Source: Sphingobacterium endophyticum
Lineage (GTDB): Bacteria; Bacteroidota; Bacteroidia; Sphingobacteriales; Sphingobacteriaceae
Direction: 5' to 3'
DNA length: 64,000 bases
Assembly: GCF_009733535.1 (NCBI RefSeq)
Contig: NZ_SMMI01000004.1
Coordinates: forward strand, 124,001-188,000
How positions within the stretch are numbered: the stretch's first letter is position 1; every line of letters starts with the position of its first letter. The notes under the pieces are model-generated. The model was not told where the DNA came from and searched no databases. It was given only the letters and a program-made list of their open reading frames with translations. Position numbers and translations under genes: made by a program. This document shows, piece by piece, positions 17,178 through 26,375 of this stretch.

Positions 17178-18518
17178 TTATTTTCTTACACTGATTGCAA
17201 CACGTCTATCTTTTACACGATCAGATTCAGGAGCATCTGCTGGAAATTTAGCAAATTCTGAACCGTAACCTTCAGTAGCCATAACTCTATCACCAACTCC
17301 TTTTGCTTCAAAGGCATTTTTTACAGCAATTGCTCTATCATTAGACAATTTTTTGTTAAAAGCCTCATCTCCGGTCTTATCTGTATATCCACCTAATTTG
17401 ATTTTTGCATCTGGAAACGCATTCATTATGGCAACCAAGTTATCTACTTGAACCTGACTTTCAGGAAGAATATTTGCCGTACCTGTTGCGAAATTTAAAT
17501 TATCAAAGTCAAACCAACGATCTTTTAGCTCTTCATCTGAAAGACCTTTATAATCTGAATTTAAAAATTGAACCAATTGATCTTCGATACCTCCTTTATA
17601 TGCATTAATTGTTGTGTTATTCGGAAGAGTAACCATGATGCTTTCGCGAACAATCTCTCCTGCTGGAGCAGTAGCGGTATCATTGGTCACTACTGAATCT
17701 GTAATTAATGAATCAACATGAGCATCTGAAACTGGTGCTTCTTCACGATTACAGCCTTTGCCAAAGAAAAACCATAACAACAACAATATAATTGGAATTA
17801 AAATCCACCATAATCCTGCACTTCTTTTGCGTTCTTCTTCTGCAGGTGGAAGGGCAGCAGGCGGTTCATCATGTCTTTTAATATGTGCCGATGCCGGGAT
17901 AACTGGGTCTTCTAATATAACATCTCTCGCCGGGTCAACAATGGTTTCCGTTGTAAGGATTTCTCTTTCCTCTGGAACTACAGTTTCTATTGGATTTTCA
18001 CCCAATATATTTAGAGGAAGTCCTACTGGAAGAGCCTTTAAAAAATTACTCCTGTTGTTGTTAAGGTCAGCTTCGATGGAAGTCGTGTCCCATCTAGATC
18101 CATTACTGGTTAAAGCCCCAATAACTGCTGGAATACCAGCTGAGAATAATCTAATTAGACTATTGGTATTTAATCCTAAAAAATTTGCCGTATTTGGAAT
18201 GATTTGATCAAATTCATTCCCAAACAAAGAGCTTAAAACAGTTCTTGTAGTATCTCCTTGTTGAGGAACTTCTTGAACTGGAGGACTAAATCTCAATATC
18301 TCATTGAAATTAAATCCCGAAAAACTTGATTTTAATGTCTCCAGGAGGCTTGCTAATCCATGACCAGATTTTTTCTGTAAGCCTAAGAATAACGAAGGAA
18401 TAACTGTATCAATTCCTTTCTTTGCTTGCTCTACAGAAATGTTTTCTTGAGAAGCAAGCGTGCTATACGTTTGCTCATTAAAATAAGACTGAGCAAGTTG
18501 TATTAAATTGTTTTCCAT
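17178..18518 (-). CDS. DUF937-OmpA fusion, single-span envelope protein
   Basis: A 446-residue protein with an unusual order: an N-terminal helical DUF937-type region (about 1-165, beginning NLIQLAQSYFNEQTYSTLAS), a proline-rich linker, one transmembrane helix (236-252, LWWILIPIILLLLWFFF), and a C-terminal OmpA peptidoglycan-binding domain (about 335-446, with GGYTDKTG and NKKLSNDRA). There is no cleavable signal, so the N-terminal domain should be cytoplasmic and the OmpA domain periplasmic. It could tether the inner membrane to the wall or sense wall state. It is a single-gene unit with its own terminator. Confidence 0.85.
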   Translation of the reverse strand: MENNLIQLAQSYFNEQTYSTLASQENISVEQAKKGIDTVIPSLFLGLQKKSGHGLASLLETLKSSFSGFNFNEILRFSPPVQEVPQQGDTTRTVLSSLFGNEFDQIIPNTANFLGLNTNSLIRLFSAGIPAVIGALTSNGSRWDTTSIEADLNNNRSNFLKALPVGLPLNILGENPIETVVPEEREILTTETIVDPARDVILEDPVIPASAHIKRHDEPPAALPPAEEERKRSAGLWWILIPIILLLLWFFFGKGCNREEAPVSDAHVDSLITDSVVTNDTATAPAGEIVRESIMVTLPNNTTINAYKGGIEDQLVQFLNSDYKGLSDEELKDRWFDFDNLNFATGTANILPESQVQVDNLVAIMNAFPDAKIKLGGYTDKTGDEAFNKKLSNDRAIAVKNAFEAKGVGDRVMATEGYGSEFAKFPADAPESDRVKDRRVAISVRK

Positions 18519-18617
18519 AACCTTAGTTTATAAGTACAATCAAAAAAACAATCCATGTAACAATTTGTTTGCATAGCCTTCACTTTCGTAATTAACATTA
18601 TCTTAATCTTAGAACCT

Positions 18618-18625
18618 TATTTTTG
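18618..18625 (+). promoter_or_regulatory. -7 box of the alkaline phosphatase gene
   Basis: TATTTTTG is an exact TAnnTTTG match 24 bases before the ATG at 18649. No clear -33 partner and no Pho box was recognised. Confidence 0.4.
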
Positions 18626-18648
18626 TAAACAAACTAATTCGAATAGGA

Positions 18649-20058
18649 ATGAATATTAAATTTTTAAATGTATTAATTGCTTTATTTTTATTTGTAGGCT
18701 CAGCATTTGCGCAAAAACAACCCAAGTACATCTTTTTTATGATCGGTGATGGTATGGGATTAAATCAAGTTCAAGCAGCGGAAATCTACAAAGCATCACT
18801 AGACAATAAAAATACTGTGTACCCAACGGTTTTTAGTCAATTTCCGTATGCAACATTCGCAACGTCTCATTCTCTTTCTCATGGAGTAACCGATTCAGGA
18901 GCTGGCGGTACAGCATTAGCTGTTGGCTATAAAACTAAAAACGGAGTAATTGCTATGGATAGCGCTGGTGTAAAATCGTATAAGAGTATTGCCTATTTAG
19001 CAAAGGAAAAAGGTATGAAAGTCGGCATTACGACTTCAGTAAGTATTGATCATGCTACGCCAGCATCTTTCTTCGCTAATCAGCCTGATCGCGATATGTA
19101 TTATGAAATTGGCTTGGATATAATTAAATCGAAGTTTGATTTCTTCGCTGGATCAGGATTTTTGAAACCTACAACAAATGCAAAAAAAGAAGAGGTACAA
19201 TCCATTTTCCCGCAACTAGAAAAAGCAGGTTATAAGTTATTGTATGGTTTAGATGATTTCAAAAAAGCGAACAAATCTGATAAATTGATTCTAATGAACA
19301 AAAAAGGAACAGATAACGTATCCTTAAAATATGCTATTGACCAAAAACCTGGAGATTTGAATCTTGCGGAAATAACTTCAGCCGCAATTGAAACCCTAGG
19401 TCAAGGTAATCACGGATTTTTCTTAATGGTTGAAGGGGGGAAAATTGATTGGGCTTCACATTCTAATGATGGCGCAACTGCAATTCATGAAGTATTGGAT
19501 TTCAACAATGCTGTTCAAAAAGCTTATGACTTCTACAAAAAACATCCTGAGGAAACCTTAATTATTGTAACTGCTGACCATGAAACAGGAGGAATTGGCG
19601 TTGGAAACGGCAGCTCTACTTTAAGAGTTAAAAATCTTGAAAACCAAAAAATATCCCAAGAAGCTTTGTCCTTATTGATAAATGATTTCCGTAATAAAAA
19701 TGCATCAGCAAGCTGGGATCAATTAAAAGAATTTTTAGGACAGCAATTAGGTTTATGGAAGACAATTAAATTAAGCGATGAAGACAATGAAAGTCTTCAT
19801 GAAGCTTATGAAAAGAGCTTTGTTGAACATAAGAATGAAACCAGTAAAAGCTTATATGCAACATCTGATAAGATTGCTTCTTTGGCAATTAAAGCCTTAA
19901 ACAAGGCATCATCTATCAGTTGGGCATCAGGAAGCCACTCTGCAGCCTATATTCCAGTTTTTGCTATTGGTGTTGGTGCTCAAGAATTCAATAAAAAAAT
20001 GGATAATGTTGACATTCCAAGAACAGTATCAAAGATTGCTGGCTGGCAACATCCATAG
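18649..20058 (+). CDS. phoA: Alkaline phosphatase (PhoA family)
   Basis: Exported metal-dependent phosphomonoesterase, 469 residues. The signal peptide ends at SAFAQ (about residue 22). Metal and catalytic motifs are in order: MIGDGMG with Asp34, the nucleophile Ser83 in TDSGAGGTA, EGGKIDWASHSND, VTADHETGG, and the last His in WASGSHSAA. It releases phosphate from organic esters in the periplasm. The gene is monocistronic, with a promoter-like box before it and a strong terminator after it. Confidence 0.93.
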   Translation: MNIKFLNVLIALFLFVGSAFAQKQPKYIFFMIGDGMGLNQVQAAEIYKASLDNKNTVYPTVFSQFPYATFATSHSLSHGVTDSGAGGTALAVGYKTKNGVIAMDSAGVKSYKSIAYLAKEKGMKVGITTSVSIDHATPASFFANQPDRDMYYEIGLDIIKSKFDFFAGSGFLKPTTNAKKEEVQSIFPQLEKAGYKLLYGLDDFKKANKSDKLILMNKKGTDNVSLKYAIDQKPGDLNLAEITSAAIETLGQGNHGFFLMVEGGKIDWASHSNDGATAIHEVLDFNNAVQKAYDFYKKHPEETLIIVTADHETGGIGVGNGSSTLRVKNLENQKISQEALSLLINDFRNKNASASWDQLKEFLGQQLGLWKTIKLSDEDNESLHEAYEKSFVEHKNETSKSLYATSDKIASLAIKALNKASSISWASGSHSAAYIPVFAIGVGAQEFNKKMDNVDIPRTVSKIAGWQHP

Positions 20059-20073
20059 TATCTGAAAACATAT

Positions 20074-20108
20074 TAAAAAGGTAGGTGAATTTTCTATTCA
20101 CCTACCTT
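20074..20108. terminator. Bidirectional terminator between phoA and ssb paralogue
   Basis: Fifteen-base perfect arms (20074-20088, 20094-20108) with a five-base loop, A-run before and T-rich tail after, between convergent genes. Confidence 0.9.
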
Positions 20109-20114
20109 TTCTTT

Positions 20115-20489
20115 TTAGAGCTCAACTTGATGTTCTAACGGTTTCTTTGTTCCCAATGCATCTGTTAGAAACATAATTTTATTTGCTTTTATTTCACAGT
20201 AATTCTTCAATTCACCATTTTTATCAGCATACTGTCTATATTCTATGGTGCCTTGGATTAACCATAGGCTACCTTTCTTTCCCTTATTCTTTATTTTTTC
20301 TGTCATTTCGCCCCATACTCCGATGGTATGCCATTGACTTTTTTCAAAATGTTCACCATTCTTTTTCATTACGTATTCGTTTGTAACTAAATTCAGGTAA
20401 CAATATGGGTTTCCATTACTACTCATTTTCACGATTGCCTCTTTCCCTAATCGCCCTAATAATTGAACTGAATTTCTTAATGTGCTCAT
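20115..20489 (-). CDS. ssb: Short single-stranded DNA-binding protein (accessory SSB)
   Basis: A 124-residue OB-fold protein: NSVQLLGRLGKEAIVKMS at the start, then SQWHTIGVWGEMTEKI and GSLWLIQGTIEYRQY. It covers the DNA-binding domain but ends KKPLEHQVEL and lacks the acidic DDDIPF-type tail that recruits repair and replication proteins. That makes it an accessory paralogue rather than the essential SSB, as seen for competence or mobile-element SSBs. It is divergent from a small Zn-ribbon gene. Confidence 0.88.
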   Translation of the reverse strand: MSTLRNSVQLLGRLGKEAIVKMSSNGNPYCYLNLVTNEYVMKKNGEHFEKSQWHTIGVWGEMTEKIKNKGKKGSLWLIQGTIEYRQYADKNGELKNYCEIKANKIMFLTDALGTKKPLEHQVEL

Positions 20490-20647
20490 AATATATTTCT
20501 AATTTAGATATTTATTTTTCTTTTAATTAATTTATCTTAGCTAAGTATCTGAAACAAAATTCTAAATGATCTAAGAAATTATACGGAAATCAACTAATTA
20601 AAGTCGGATATAAGCGGTTATAATCGTTTAAAAACTAATATGAAAAT

Positions 20648-21046
20648 ATGAACGAACAGATTTGTAAGGAATGCGGTTTGCAGTTAAGAGGAAGAACAGA
20701 TAAAAGATTTTGCAACGACAGTTGTAGAAATGCCTTCAATAATAGAATAAACAGTAAGGAAAATAATATCTTGAAGATTATAAATAAACAGTTGAAAAAA
20801 AATCGGAAAATATTGAAACAATTTTTAGCTGATGAAAAAATGTATAAAATCAATACTCACAAATTACTTACTGAGGGTTACTCTTTCAGCTATCATACAC
20901 ACAGAATAACAACTGCCAAAGGACATGAATACATATTCTGTTATGAATATGGTTTTTTAGAATTGGGAGATGATCTATTCTTAATTGTAAAAAGCTCCCA
21001 AAAAGGTAAGAGGATAGTTTCTAACAATAACCAAAGGAACGAATAA
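20648..21046 (+). CDS. Zn-ribbon hypothetical protein
   Basis: A 132-residue basic protein. The N-terminus has a four-Cys zinc site, CKEC at 6-9 and CNDSC at 22-26, with FCNDSCRNAFNNR like the Zn-ribbon of DUF2116-type proteins. A Lys-rich helix follows (about 42-62) and then a small beta domain ending in a hydrophilic tail. Nucleic-acid binding is an inference from the zinc ribbon and charge. It is divergent from the accessory SSB, 158 bases away. Confidence 0.7.
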   Translation: MNEQICKECGLQLRGRTDKRFCNDSCRNAFNNRINSKENNILKIINKQLKKNRKILKQFLADEKMYKINTHKLLTEGYSFSYHTHRITTAKGHEYIFCYEYGFLELGDDLFLIVKSSQKGKRIVSNNNQRNE

Positions 21047-21159
21047 GGTTATTTCCAATTTAATTTCCTCTTACCTTGTTGACTTTTAAATTATGGGGGT
21101 ACCAGTTGAATACCCTGAATTTAGTTTAGAATTTTCGAATCCTAAATATTATTAATTTA

Positions 21160-21870
21160 TTAAACTGGAACTTCCATCACTAAAAATTCTGCTTTTGTAT
21201 CAGCTTTTATTTTTAAATCTTTTGCTCCTACAATTCCTAATCCATCCCTAGTTTCCATTTTTTGGCCTTCCACATCCAAATCCCCATTTAAAACAAAAAT
21301 ATACAGGCCATTCTCTGGCTTCTTAAGAACATATTGTCTTGTAAATCCTGCATCAAATTCAGAAATATGAAACCAAGCATTTTGATGAATCCAAACTCCA
21401 TTATCCTCTGGATCAGGAGAAAGTATTTGAAGAAAATTGTTCTTAGCAGCATCGAAATCTATCGTTTGCTGATCATATCGCGGTTCAACATTCTGTTTGT
21501 TGGGAATTACCCAAATTTGTAAAAATTTAACTGGCTCAGATTCACTATGGTTGTACTCACTATGTTCAATCCCAGTACCCGCACTCATTACTTGAATATC
21601 TCCTTTTTTGATAACGGATCCTGTTCCCATACTATCATTATGTGCTAATTCCCCTTCTAAAGGAATCGAAATAATCTCCATATTACTATGTGGATGTCGA
21701 CCAAATCCCATTCCCCCAGCAACATAATCATCGTTCAGCACTCTTAGGGCTCCGAAGTTCATGCGCTCTGCATTCATATATCCTGCAAAACTAAAAGTAT
21801 GATTTGATTTCAACCATCCATGGTCTGCATGACCACGTGAATCAGCGGGGTGATAAAAAAATTTTGCCAT
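21160..21870 (-). CDS. Pirin family protein (YhaK-like)
   Basis: A 236-residue bicupin of the pirin family. The start MAKFFYHPADSRGHADHGWL, then FGRHPHSNMEIISI and GTGIEHSEYNHS supply the His residues of the metal site. Pirins can act as quercetin dioxygenases or redox sensors; for short YhaK-like forms the role is open. The ATG at 21870 fits the family start; an upstream in-frame start would add a Lys-run. A second, longer pirin gene lies at 30230. Confidence 0.9.
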   Translation of the reverse strand: MAKFFYHPADSRGHADHGWLKSNHTFSFAGYMNAERMNFGALRVLNDDYVAGGMGFGRHPHSNMEIISIPLEGELAHNDSMGTGSVIKKGDIQVMSAGTGIEHSEYNHSESEPVKFLQIWVIPNKQNVEPRYDQQTIDFDAAKNNFLQILSPDPEDNGVWIHQNAWFHISEFDAGFTRQYVLKKPENGLYIFVLNGDLDVEGQKMETRDGLGIVGAKDLKIKADTKAEFLVMEVPV

Positions 21871-21942
21871 CTTTTTCTTCTTTTTTTTATAACACAAGTA
21901 TCCAGCATTAAGTTTTATTTTTCATTGACCTAGGATAAGAAA

Positions 21943-22632
21943 TCAAGTTAATAAACCTTCATCTCTAAAACTGAAATAACCATTATCGGTAATGATGAGG
22001 TGGTCATGAACATGAATATCCATTACTTTAGCGGCTGAAGAAATCTTTTTGGTGAGTACTTTATCAGGCTCGCTTGGTTTAAGCGTCCCGGAAGGATGAT
22101 TATGAATCAGAATTAGAGAATTTGCCTTATTTAATAAAGCATTCCTTAAAATTATTCGAACGTCAACTGGAGTAAAATCATTACCACCACGACCGATAAG
22201 CTTTTTCTCTAAAACTTTGCAGCTCGTATTTAAGAATATGACCCAAAATTCTTCATGACTCAAATCTTCTAAAGCATGTTTGATAAAATCGTAAGCTTTT
22301 TTACTACTGTTGATTACTGGTTTTTCTTGAATATTGAATTCTTGTCTTCTTCTTCCTAATTCCAAGGCTGCAATGATCGTTACGGCTTTGGCCTCTCCGA
22401 CTCCATTGAATTGACATAAATCCTTCACTTCTAATTTACTCAATTGAAATAAATCATTGTTGACGGAGCTAAGCATGCGTTGGCATAGAGCTACTGCAGT
22501 CTCCTGTCTTGATCCTGATCCAATCAAAATCGCTAGCAATTCGGCATCTGAAACCGATCTTCTGCCATGTTCTAATAGTTTTTCCCTTGGTCTATCCAAT
22601 TCAGCCCATTCGCGTATGACTAATTTCTCCAT
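21943..22632 (-). CDS. radC: RadC family JAMM protein
   Basis: A 229-residue protein with the normal two parts: an N-terminal helix-hairpin-helix-like region (IREWAELDRPREKLLEHGRR, then LCQFNGVGEAKA) and a C-terminal MPN/JAMM domain with HNHPSGTLKPSEPD. The JAMM residues bind zinc. Named for DNA repair, but no repair activity is established in most bacteria; links to transformation and mobile elements have been suggested. Complete and ordinary in length. Confidence 0.93.
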   Translation of the reverse strand: MEKLVIREWAELDRPREKLLEHGRRSVSDAELLAILIGSGSRQETAVALCQRMLSSVNNDLFQLSKLEVKDLCQFNGVGEAKAVTIIAALELGRRRQEFNIQEKPVINSSKKAYDFIKHALEDLSHEEFWVIFLNTSCKVLEKKLIGRGGNDFTPVDVRIILRNALLNKANSLILIHNHPSGTLKPSEPDKVLTKKISSAAKVMDIHVHDHLIITDNGYFSFRDEGLLT

Positions 22633-22745
22633 AAAATTTTAATGTAATTTTCTTTCCTTAAAGTAAATAAAAAGAAATTAACAGGACGTTAAATATTGAT
22701 TATCAACATCTTCTTAGACAACCTTTAGAATTTAGTTAGAAACGT

Positions 22746-22753
22746 TATCTTTG
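22746..22753 (+). promoter_or_regulatory. -7 box of the cyclophilin operon
   Basis: TATCTTTG, exact TAnnTTTG, 30 bases before the ATG at 22784. Confidence 0.5.
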
Positions 22754-22783
22754 TAGCCTATTATAATATTAAGGATAGATATC

Positions 22784-23242
22784 ATGAGCAAAGCAATAAT
22801 TAAAACAGAAAAAGGCGACATGACTGTGCAGTTTTACACAGAAGATGCTCCAAATACAGTGGCAAACTTTATCAAGTTAGCTAAATCAGGATATTACGAT
22901 GGATTAGCATTTCACCGTGTTATTTCTGATTTCGTTATCCAAGGTGGTTGTCCAAACACTCGTGAAGGCGCTACAGGTATGCCGGGTACTGGTGGACCAG
23001 GATTCAAAATCGATTGTGAGTTAACTGGGGAAAACCAATATCATGACCGTGGTGTTCTTTCAATGGCTCACGCTGGAAGAAATACTGGAGGATCACAATT
23101 CTTCATTTGTCACAGTCGTAACAATACAGCACATTTGGACCGTAATCATACATGTTTCGGAAAAGTTATCGAAAATGTAGATATCGTTGATGATATCCGT
23201 CAAGGCGACCGTATTTTAGCTGTAGAAATTATTGAAGATTAA
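22784..23242 (+). CDS. ppiB: Peptidyl-prolyl cis-trans isomerase, cyclophilin type
   Basis: A 152-residue cytoplasmic cyclophilin, no signal peptide. Active-site segments are FHRVISDFVIQGGCP, GGSQFFICH and the C-terminal CFGKVIENVDIVDDI. It accelerates proline isomerisation during folding. It is followed after 17 bases by the DUF5606 gene, and a terminator closes the pair. Confidence 0.95.
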   Translation: MSKAIIKTEKGDMTVQFYTEDAPNTVANFIKLAKSGYYDGLAFHRVISDFVIQGGCPNTREGATGMPGTGGPGFKIDCELTGENQYHDRGVLSMAHAGRNTGGSQFFICHSRNNTAHLDRNHTCFGKVIENVDIVDDIRQGDRILAVEIIED

Positions 23243-23259
23243 TTCAAATTAATAAAAAA

Positions 23260-23664
23260 ATGAATTTAAGAGGATTAGTATCAGTGACTGGGAAACCAGG
23301 CTTATTTAAATTGATCGGACAAAACAAAGGTGGATTCGTTTTAGAATCTTTAGATGGCAGCAAAATTAAATCTGTAGTGAATCTATCAACTACAAAAATG
23401 GCTACTCTTGAGGATATCACTATTTATGGTGAAGATGATGAAATTCGCTTATTAGATGTGTTTGAAACCATCAAAAACAATGGCGGAAATACTCCTGACA
23501 TCAAAGCTGATGGAAATACTTTACGTGAATATTTCCGTGAAGTAGCTCCAAACCATGATGAAGCAAGAGTATATTCATCTGATATCAAAAAAATCATTTC
23601 TTGGTATAATATTATCAAAGAACTTCCATTATTTGAAGAAGAAGCGCCAGAACCTCTAGCGTAA
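23260..23664 (+). CDS. DUF5606 domain-containing protein
   Basis: A 134-residue protein typical of Bacteroidota. The N-terminal part (LRGLVSVTGKPGLFKLIGQN) resembles a small SH3-like barrel; an acidic helical C-terminal half follows (LREYFREVAPNHDEARVY, then IKKIISWYNIIKEL). No function is known. Cotranscription with the cyclophilin gene, 17 bases upstream, suggests a role in protein synthesis or folding, by inference only. Confidence 0.9.
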   Translation: MNLRGLVSVTGKPGLFKLIGQNKGGFVLESLDGSKIKSVVNLSTTKMATLEDITIYGEDDEIRLLDVFETIKNNGGNTPDIKADGNTLREYFREVAPNHDEARVYSSDIKKIISWYNIIKELPLFEEEAPEPLA

Positions 23665-23683
23665 TTCTTTTTTAATATATTTT

Positions 23684-23720
23684 AAAACCCTATCCTATTT
23701 ATTGTAGGATAGGGTTTTTT
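23684..23720 (+). terminator. Terminator of the ppiB-DUF5606 operon
   Basis: Fourteen-base arms AAAACCCTATCCTA and TAGGATAGGGTTTT around a seven-base loop, followed by T-run. Confidence 0.92.
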
Positions 23721-23775
23721 ATATCCTTATATTTAAGAAATTGAATAATTCTTAATGACATTAACATAGAATCAT

Positions 23776-24867
23776 ATGGCAGATTTCGATCAACAAAAAA
23801 ACTTTGACCAAAATAAAAAAACCTATAATGAATTTTGGAAATGGTTCTCAGGCCATGCCCAAGACTTTTACGAGGTAATTAAATCAGGACAAAATGTTGA
23901 AGAGAATTTCATAAATATTTTTGCACCTGAATTGGACAAAATAGAATCTCAAGTATTCTTTTTAGTTGGAATGGAAGAGGATAAAAAGGCAGAATTGATA
24001 TTTACACCAGATGGAAGAATTCAAAATGTTTTTTGGGCAGAGAAACTAGTCGCAGAAGCTCCTGAAATTGATAACTGGAAATTCAGAGCCCTAAAACCTG
24101 CATCCCAAAACATTGATTTTGCAATAAAGATGCATGACCTAACTTTTGACCGGGAAAATATTCAATTCTATCCCATAATACATGAAAACTATCCAGATAA
24201 AATTGACCTCATGTTTGTCTATAATGCATACCATGAAGAAGCTCATGATGATATTCTGAATGGAATATTTATTTTCCTCGACAATTTCCTAGGTGAAGAA
24301 ACCATGATCCAATCCATTGACAAAATTAATGTGAAGGGGCCTCAAAATGTTATTGAAGAACTTATTCCCTTGGAAAAATTAAAGGACTATATTATTTGGA
24401 GAGAAAAAGAATTTGTTGAGAAATATCAAGACGTTAGGCATGACCCTAGCAATGATGAATTTACAGGATTTGAAGGAACGGTTGAGGGTGATAAACCGAT
24501 TCTTTCAACATTTAACACTTCCATTTTAAATTGGGAATATAAAGCCTCACACCCTTGGATTTTAGTGATTATGATCCATTATACACCTGAAGGAGAAGCT
24601 GGATTTCCTGATGCTGAAACATATAAAGTTATCACCGCATTTGAAGATGATCTAGAATTAACCTTACCCAGCCTATCCGGATATATATTTTTAGGTTCCG
24701 AAACAGTGGATGGGCTTCGGGAAACTTTTATTGCTTGCCGTGAATTTAGATTAGCAACTGAAGCAATTCATAATCTACAGGTTAAATATAAAGATAAGTT
24801 GGATATGAATTATGAATTCTATAAGGATAAATATTGGCAGTCATTCGAAAGATATAACATGGACTAA
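23776..24867 (+). CDS. DUF695 domain-containing protein
   Basis: A 363-residue soluble, acidic protein. The C-terminal third (from HPWILVIMIHYTPEGEAGFP) matches the DUF695 pattern; the N-terminal part (QNKKTYNEFWKWFSGHAQDF) resembles the helical regions often found with it. No signal, membrane span or catalytic motif is evident and no function is known. The next gene, a GNAT acetyltransferase, begins 16 bases after the stop and is likely cotranscribed. Confidence 0.75.
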   Translation: MADFDQQKNFDQNKKTYNEFWKWFSGHAQDFYEVIKSGQNVEENFINIFAPELDKIESQVFFLVGMEEDKKAELIFTPDGRIQNVFWAEKLVAEAPEIDNWKFRALKPASQNIDFAIKMHDLTFDRENIQFYPIIHENYPDKIDLMFVYNAYHEEAHDDILNGIFIFLDNFLGEETMIQSIDKINVKGPQNVIEELIPLEKLKDYIIWREKEFVEKYQDVRHDPSNDEFTGFEGTVEGDKPILSTFNTSILNWEYKASHPWILVIMIHYTPEGEAGFPDAETYKVITAFEDDLELTLPSLSGYIFLGSETVDGLRETFIACREFRLATEAIHNLQVKYKDKLDMNYEFYKDKYWQSFERYNMD

Positions 24868-24883
24868 GTAATATATAAGAGAA

Positions 24884-25339
24884 ATGAAAAACTATATAAT
24901 CAGACCTTATCTTCCACAAGATTTTGATGAGCTTATCCATATATTTAAAACCAATGTGCCTGATTCTTTTGCAGAAACGGAAATAGCCGACCTAACAACC
25001 TATTTGCAAGAAGAAATTGAAGATTATTTTGTCATTACTGAAAATAATCAATTATTGGGAGCTGCCGGTATTAATTACGATGATGATCAAATTACAGCAA
25101 GACTCAGTTGGGATTTTATGGATCAGAACAAGAACCATAAAGGTGCAGGTACAGCAATTACTCAATATAGAATAGATCTTATTCGCAAATTACCTCATAT
25201 AAAAAGATTAATTGTCAGGACCTCTCAATTTGCTGAAGGGTTTTATAAAAAACAAGGCTTTATAGCCATAGAAAGAGTTCCTGATTATTGGGCAAAAGGA
25301 TATGATCTTATATTCATGGAATTTCAAAATCTGAATTAA
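24884..25339 (+). CDS. GNAT family N-acetyltransferase
   Basis: A 151-residue GNAT protein: IRPYLPQDFDELIHIFK at the start, a central beta sheet with the acetyl-CoA loop region near NKNHKGAGTAITQYRI, and the late strand RLIVRTSQFAEGFYKKQGF. It transfers an acetyl group to an amine on an unknown substrate. Sixteen bases after the DUF695 gene. Confidence 0.85.
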   Translation: MKNYIIRPYLPQDFDELIHIFKTNVPDSFAETEIADLTTYLQEEIEDYFVITENNQLLGAAGINYDDDQITARLSWDFMDQNKNHKGAGTAITQYRIDLIRKLPHIKRLIVRTSQFAEGFYKKQGFIAIERVPDYWAKGYDLIFMEFQNLN

Positions 25340-25531
25340 TTATTTTAAAGCAATCCATATGTATTGGAAAGAGAAAATTTTCATTTACGAAAGCTTAACT
25401 AAAATGGAGAAATTATTGACTATTTCTGTATGTAACAAAAGATACATAGCAATAAAAAATTAATTTTCAATTTTGTCCTATTGCTATCCGCAATATTGAA
25501 AATGAAACACACTATAGGGATTAATCAGCAG

Positions 25532-26125
25532 ATGAAAACATCATTGGATCAAAACTTTTGGAACCAACGTTGGGAAACCCAACAGACGGGTTGGGATATT
25601 GGCTATGCTTCTACTCCTATAGTTTCATTTATGGATAGTTATCTAGATAAAAATGCAAAAATCCTAATTCCAGGATGCGGAAATGCACATGAAGCAGCAT
25701 ATCTTTTAGAGCAAGGGTTTAAAAATGTGACTTTAATAGATATAGCTCCTTTAGCAATCGAAAATGTTAGAAAAAGATTTAAAGAAAACCCACATATTGA
25801 AATTATTTTGGGTGACTTTTTTGAGCATGTAGGGCAGTATGACCTCATGCTAGAACAAACATTTTTTTGTGCGCTAGAACCCAAATTAAGAACTCAATAT
25901 GCCAATAAGGCAAGTTCTCTTTTAAATAAAAATGGTCGAATTATCGGCGTATTATTTGGAAAGGAGTTTGAAAAAGAAGGGCCTCCATTTGGCGGATCAA
26001 AGGAAGAATATGTATCCATATTTGCAAAGGCCTTTGAAATTGAAAGAATGGACCTTTGTTACAATAGCATTCCAGCAAGGAAAGGCACAGAATTGTTTAT
26101 TAACTTAAGGAGAAGAAATGGATAG
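25532..26125 (+). CDS. TPMT-family SAM-dependent methyltransferase
   Basis: A 197-residue class I methyltransferase of the thiopurine/selenide/halide type. Family marks: FWNQRWETQQTGWDIGYAST at the N-terminus, the SAM loop ILIPGCGNAHEA, and LMLEQTFFCAL. The substrate may be a thiol, halide, selenide or arsenite-like compound. The ATG at 25532 gives the usual family start; earlier in-frame ATG (25502) and TTG (25481) are possible. It overlaps the next small gene by eight bases. Confidence 0.85.
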   Translation: MKTSLDQNFWNQRWETQQTGWDIGYASTPIVSFMDSYLDKNAKILIPGCGNAHEAAYLLEQGFKNVTLIDIAPLAIENVRKRFKENPHIEIILGDFFEHVGQYDLMLEQTFFCALEPKLRTQYANKASSLLNKNGRIIGVLFGKEFEKEGPPFGGSKEEYVSIFAKAFEIERMDLCYNSIPARKGTELFINLRRRNG

Positions 26126-26324
26126 AGTGAGAATATATTTAGCCCAATGGTCTATTATGAGGTTTTTGAGGTTAATTATGGGAATAATAATAATTATTCA
26201 AGGCTTAAAATCGGAAATGTGGTTAATAGCAGGATTAGGAATATTTTTTACCATTATGCCCCTATTGAATATGGGATGCTCAGCAAATGGTAATTGTGAA
26301 GTTCCATCTCGAAATCGAAGGTAA
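26118..26324 (+). CDS. Small YgaP-like membrane protein (DUF2892)
   Basis: A 68-residue membrane protein with two helices (MRFLRLIMGIIIIIQGL and WLIAGLGIFFTIMPLLN) and a Cys-containing tail, MGCSANGNCEVP. The layout matches DUF2892 proteins, including the membrane part of YgaP, which accompany sulfur-transfer and rhodanese genes. Its overlap with the methyltransferase suggests coupled translation and a shared thiol or sulfur theme. Confidence 0.8.
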   Translation: MDRVRIYLAQWSIMRFLRLIMGIIIIIQGLKSEMWLIAGLGIFFTIMPLLNMGCSANGNCEVPSRNRR

Positions 26325-26375
26325 TTCCTTCATCAAGAATTTGAAAGGTATAATTAATAATAGTTAGTGATGATT

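Noticed and set aside
17758..18207. 149-codon plus-strand ORF opposite the DUF937-OmpA gene
   Set aside because: It lies wholly inside a clearly coding gene on the other strand and its composition (Ser/Gly/Leu-rich, no domain) is what a reverse-frame shadow gives.
20115..21046. SSB and Zn-ribbon genes as a prophage remnant
   Set aside because: No integrase, structural gene, attachment repeat or change of composition was seen around them; they sit between housekeeping genes and a normal terminator.
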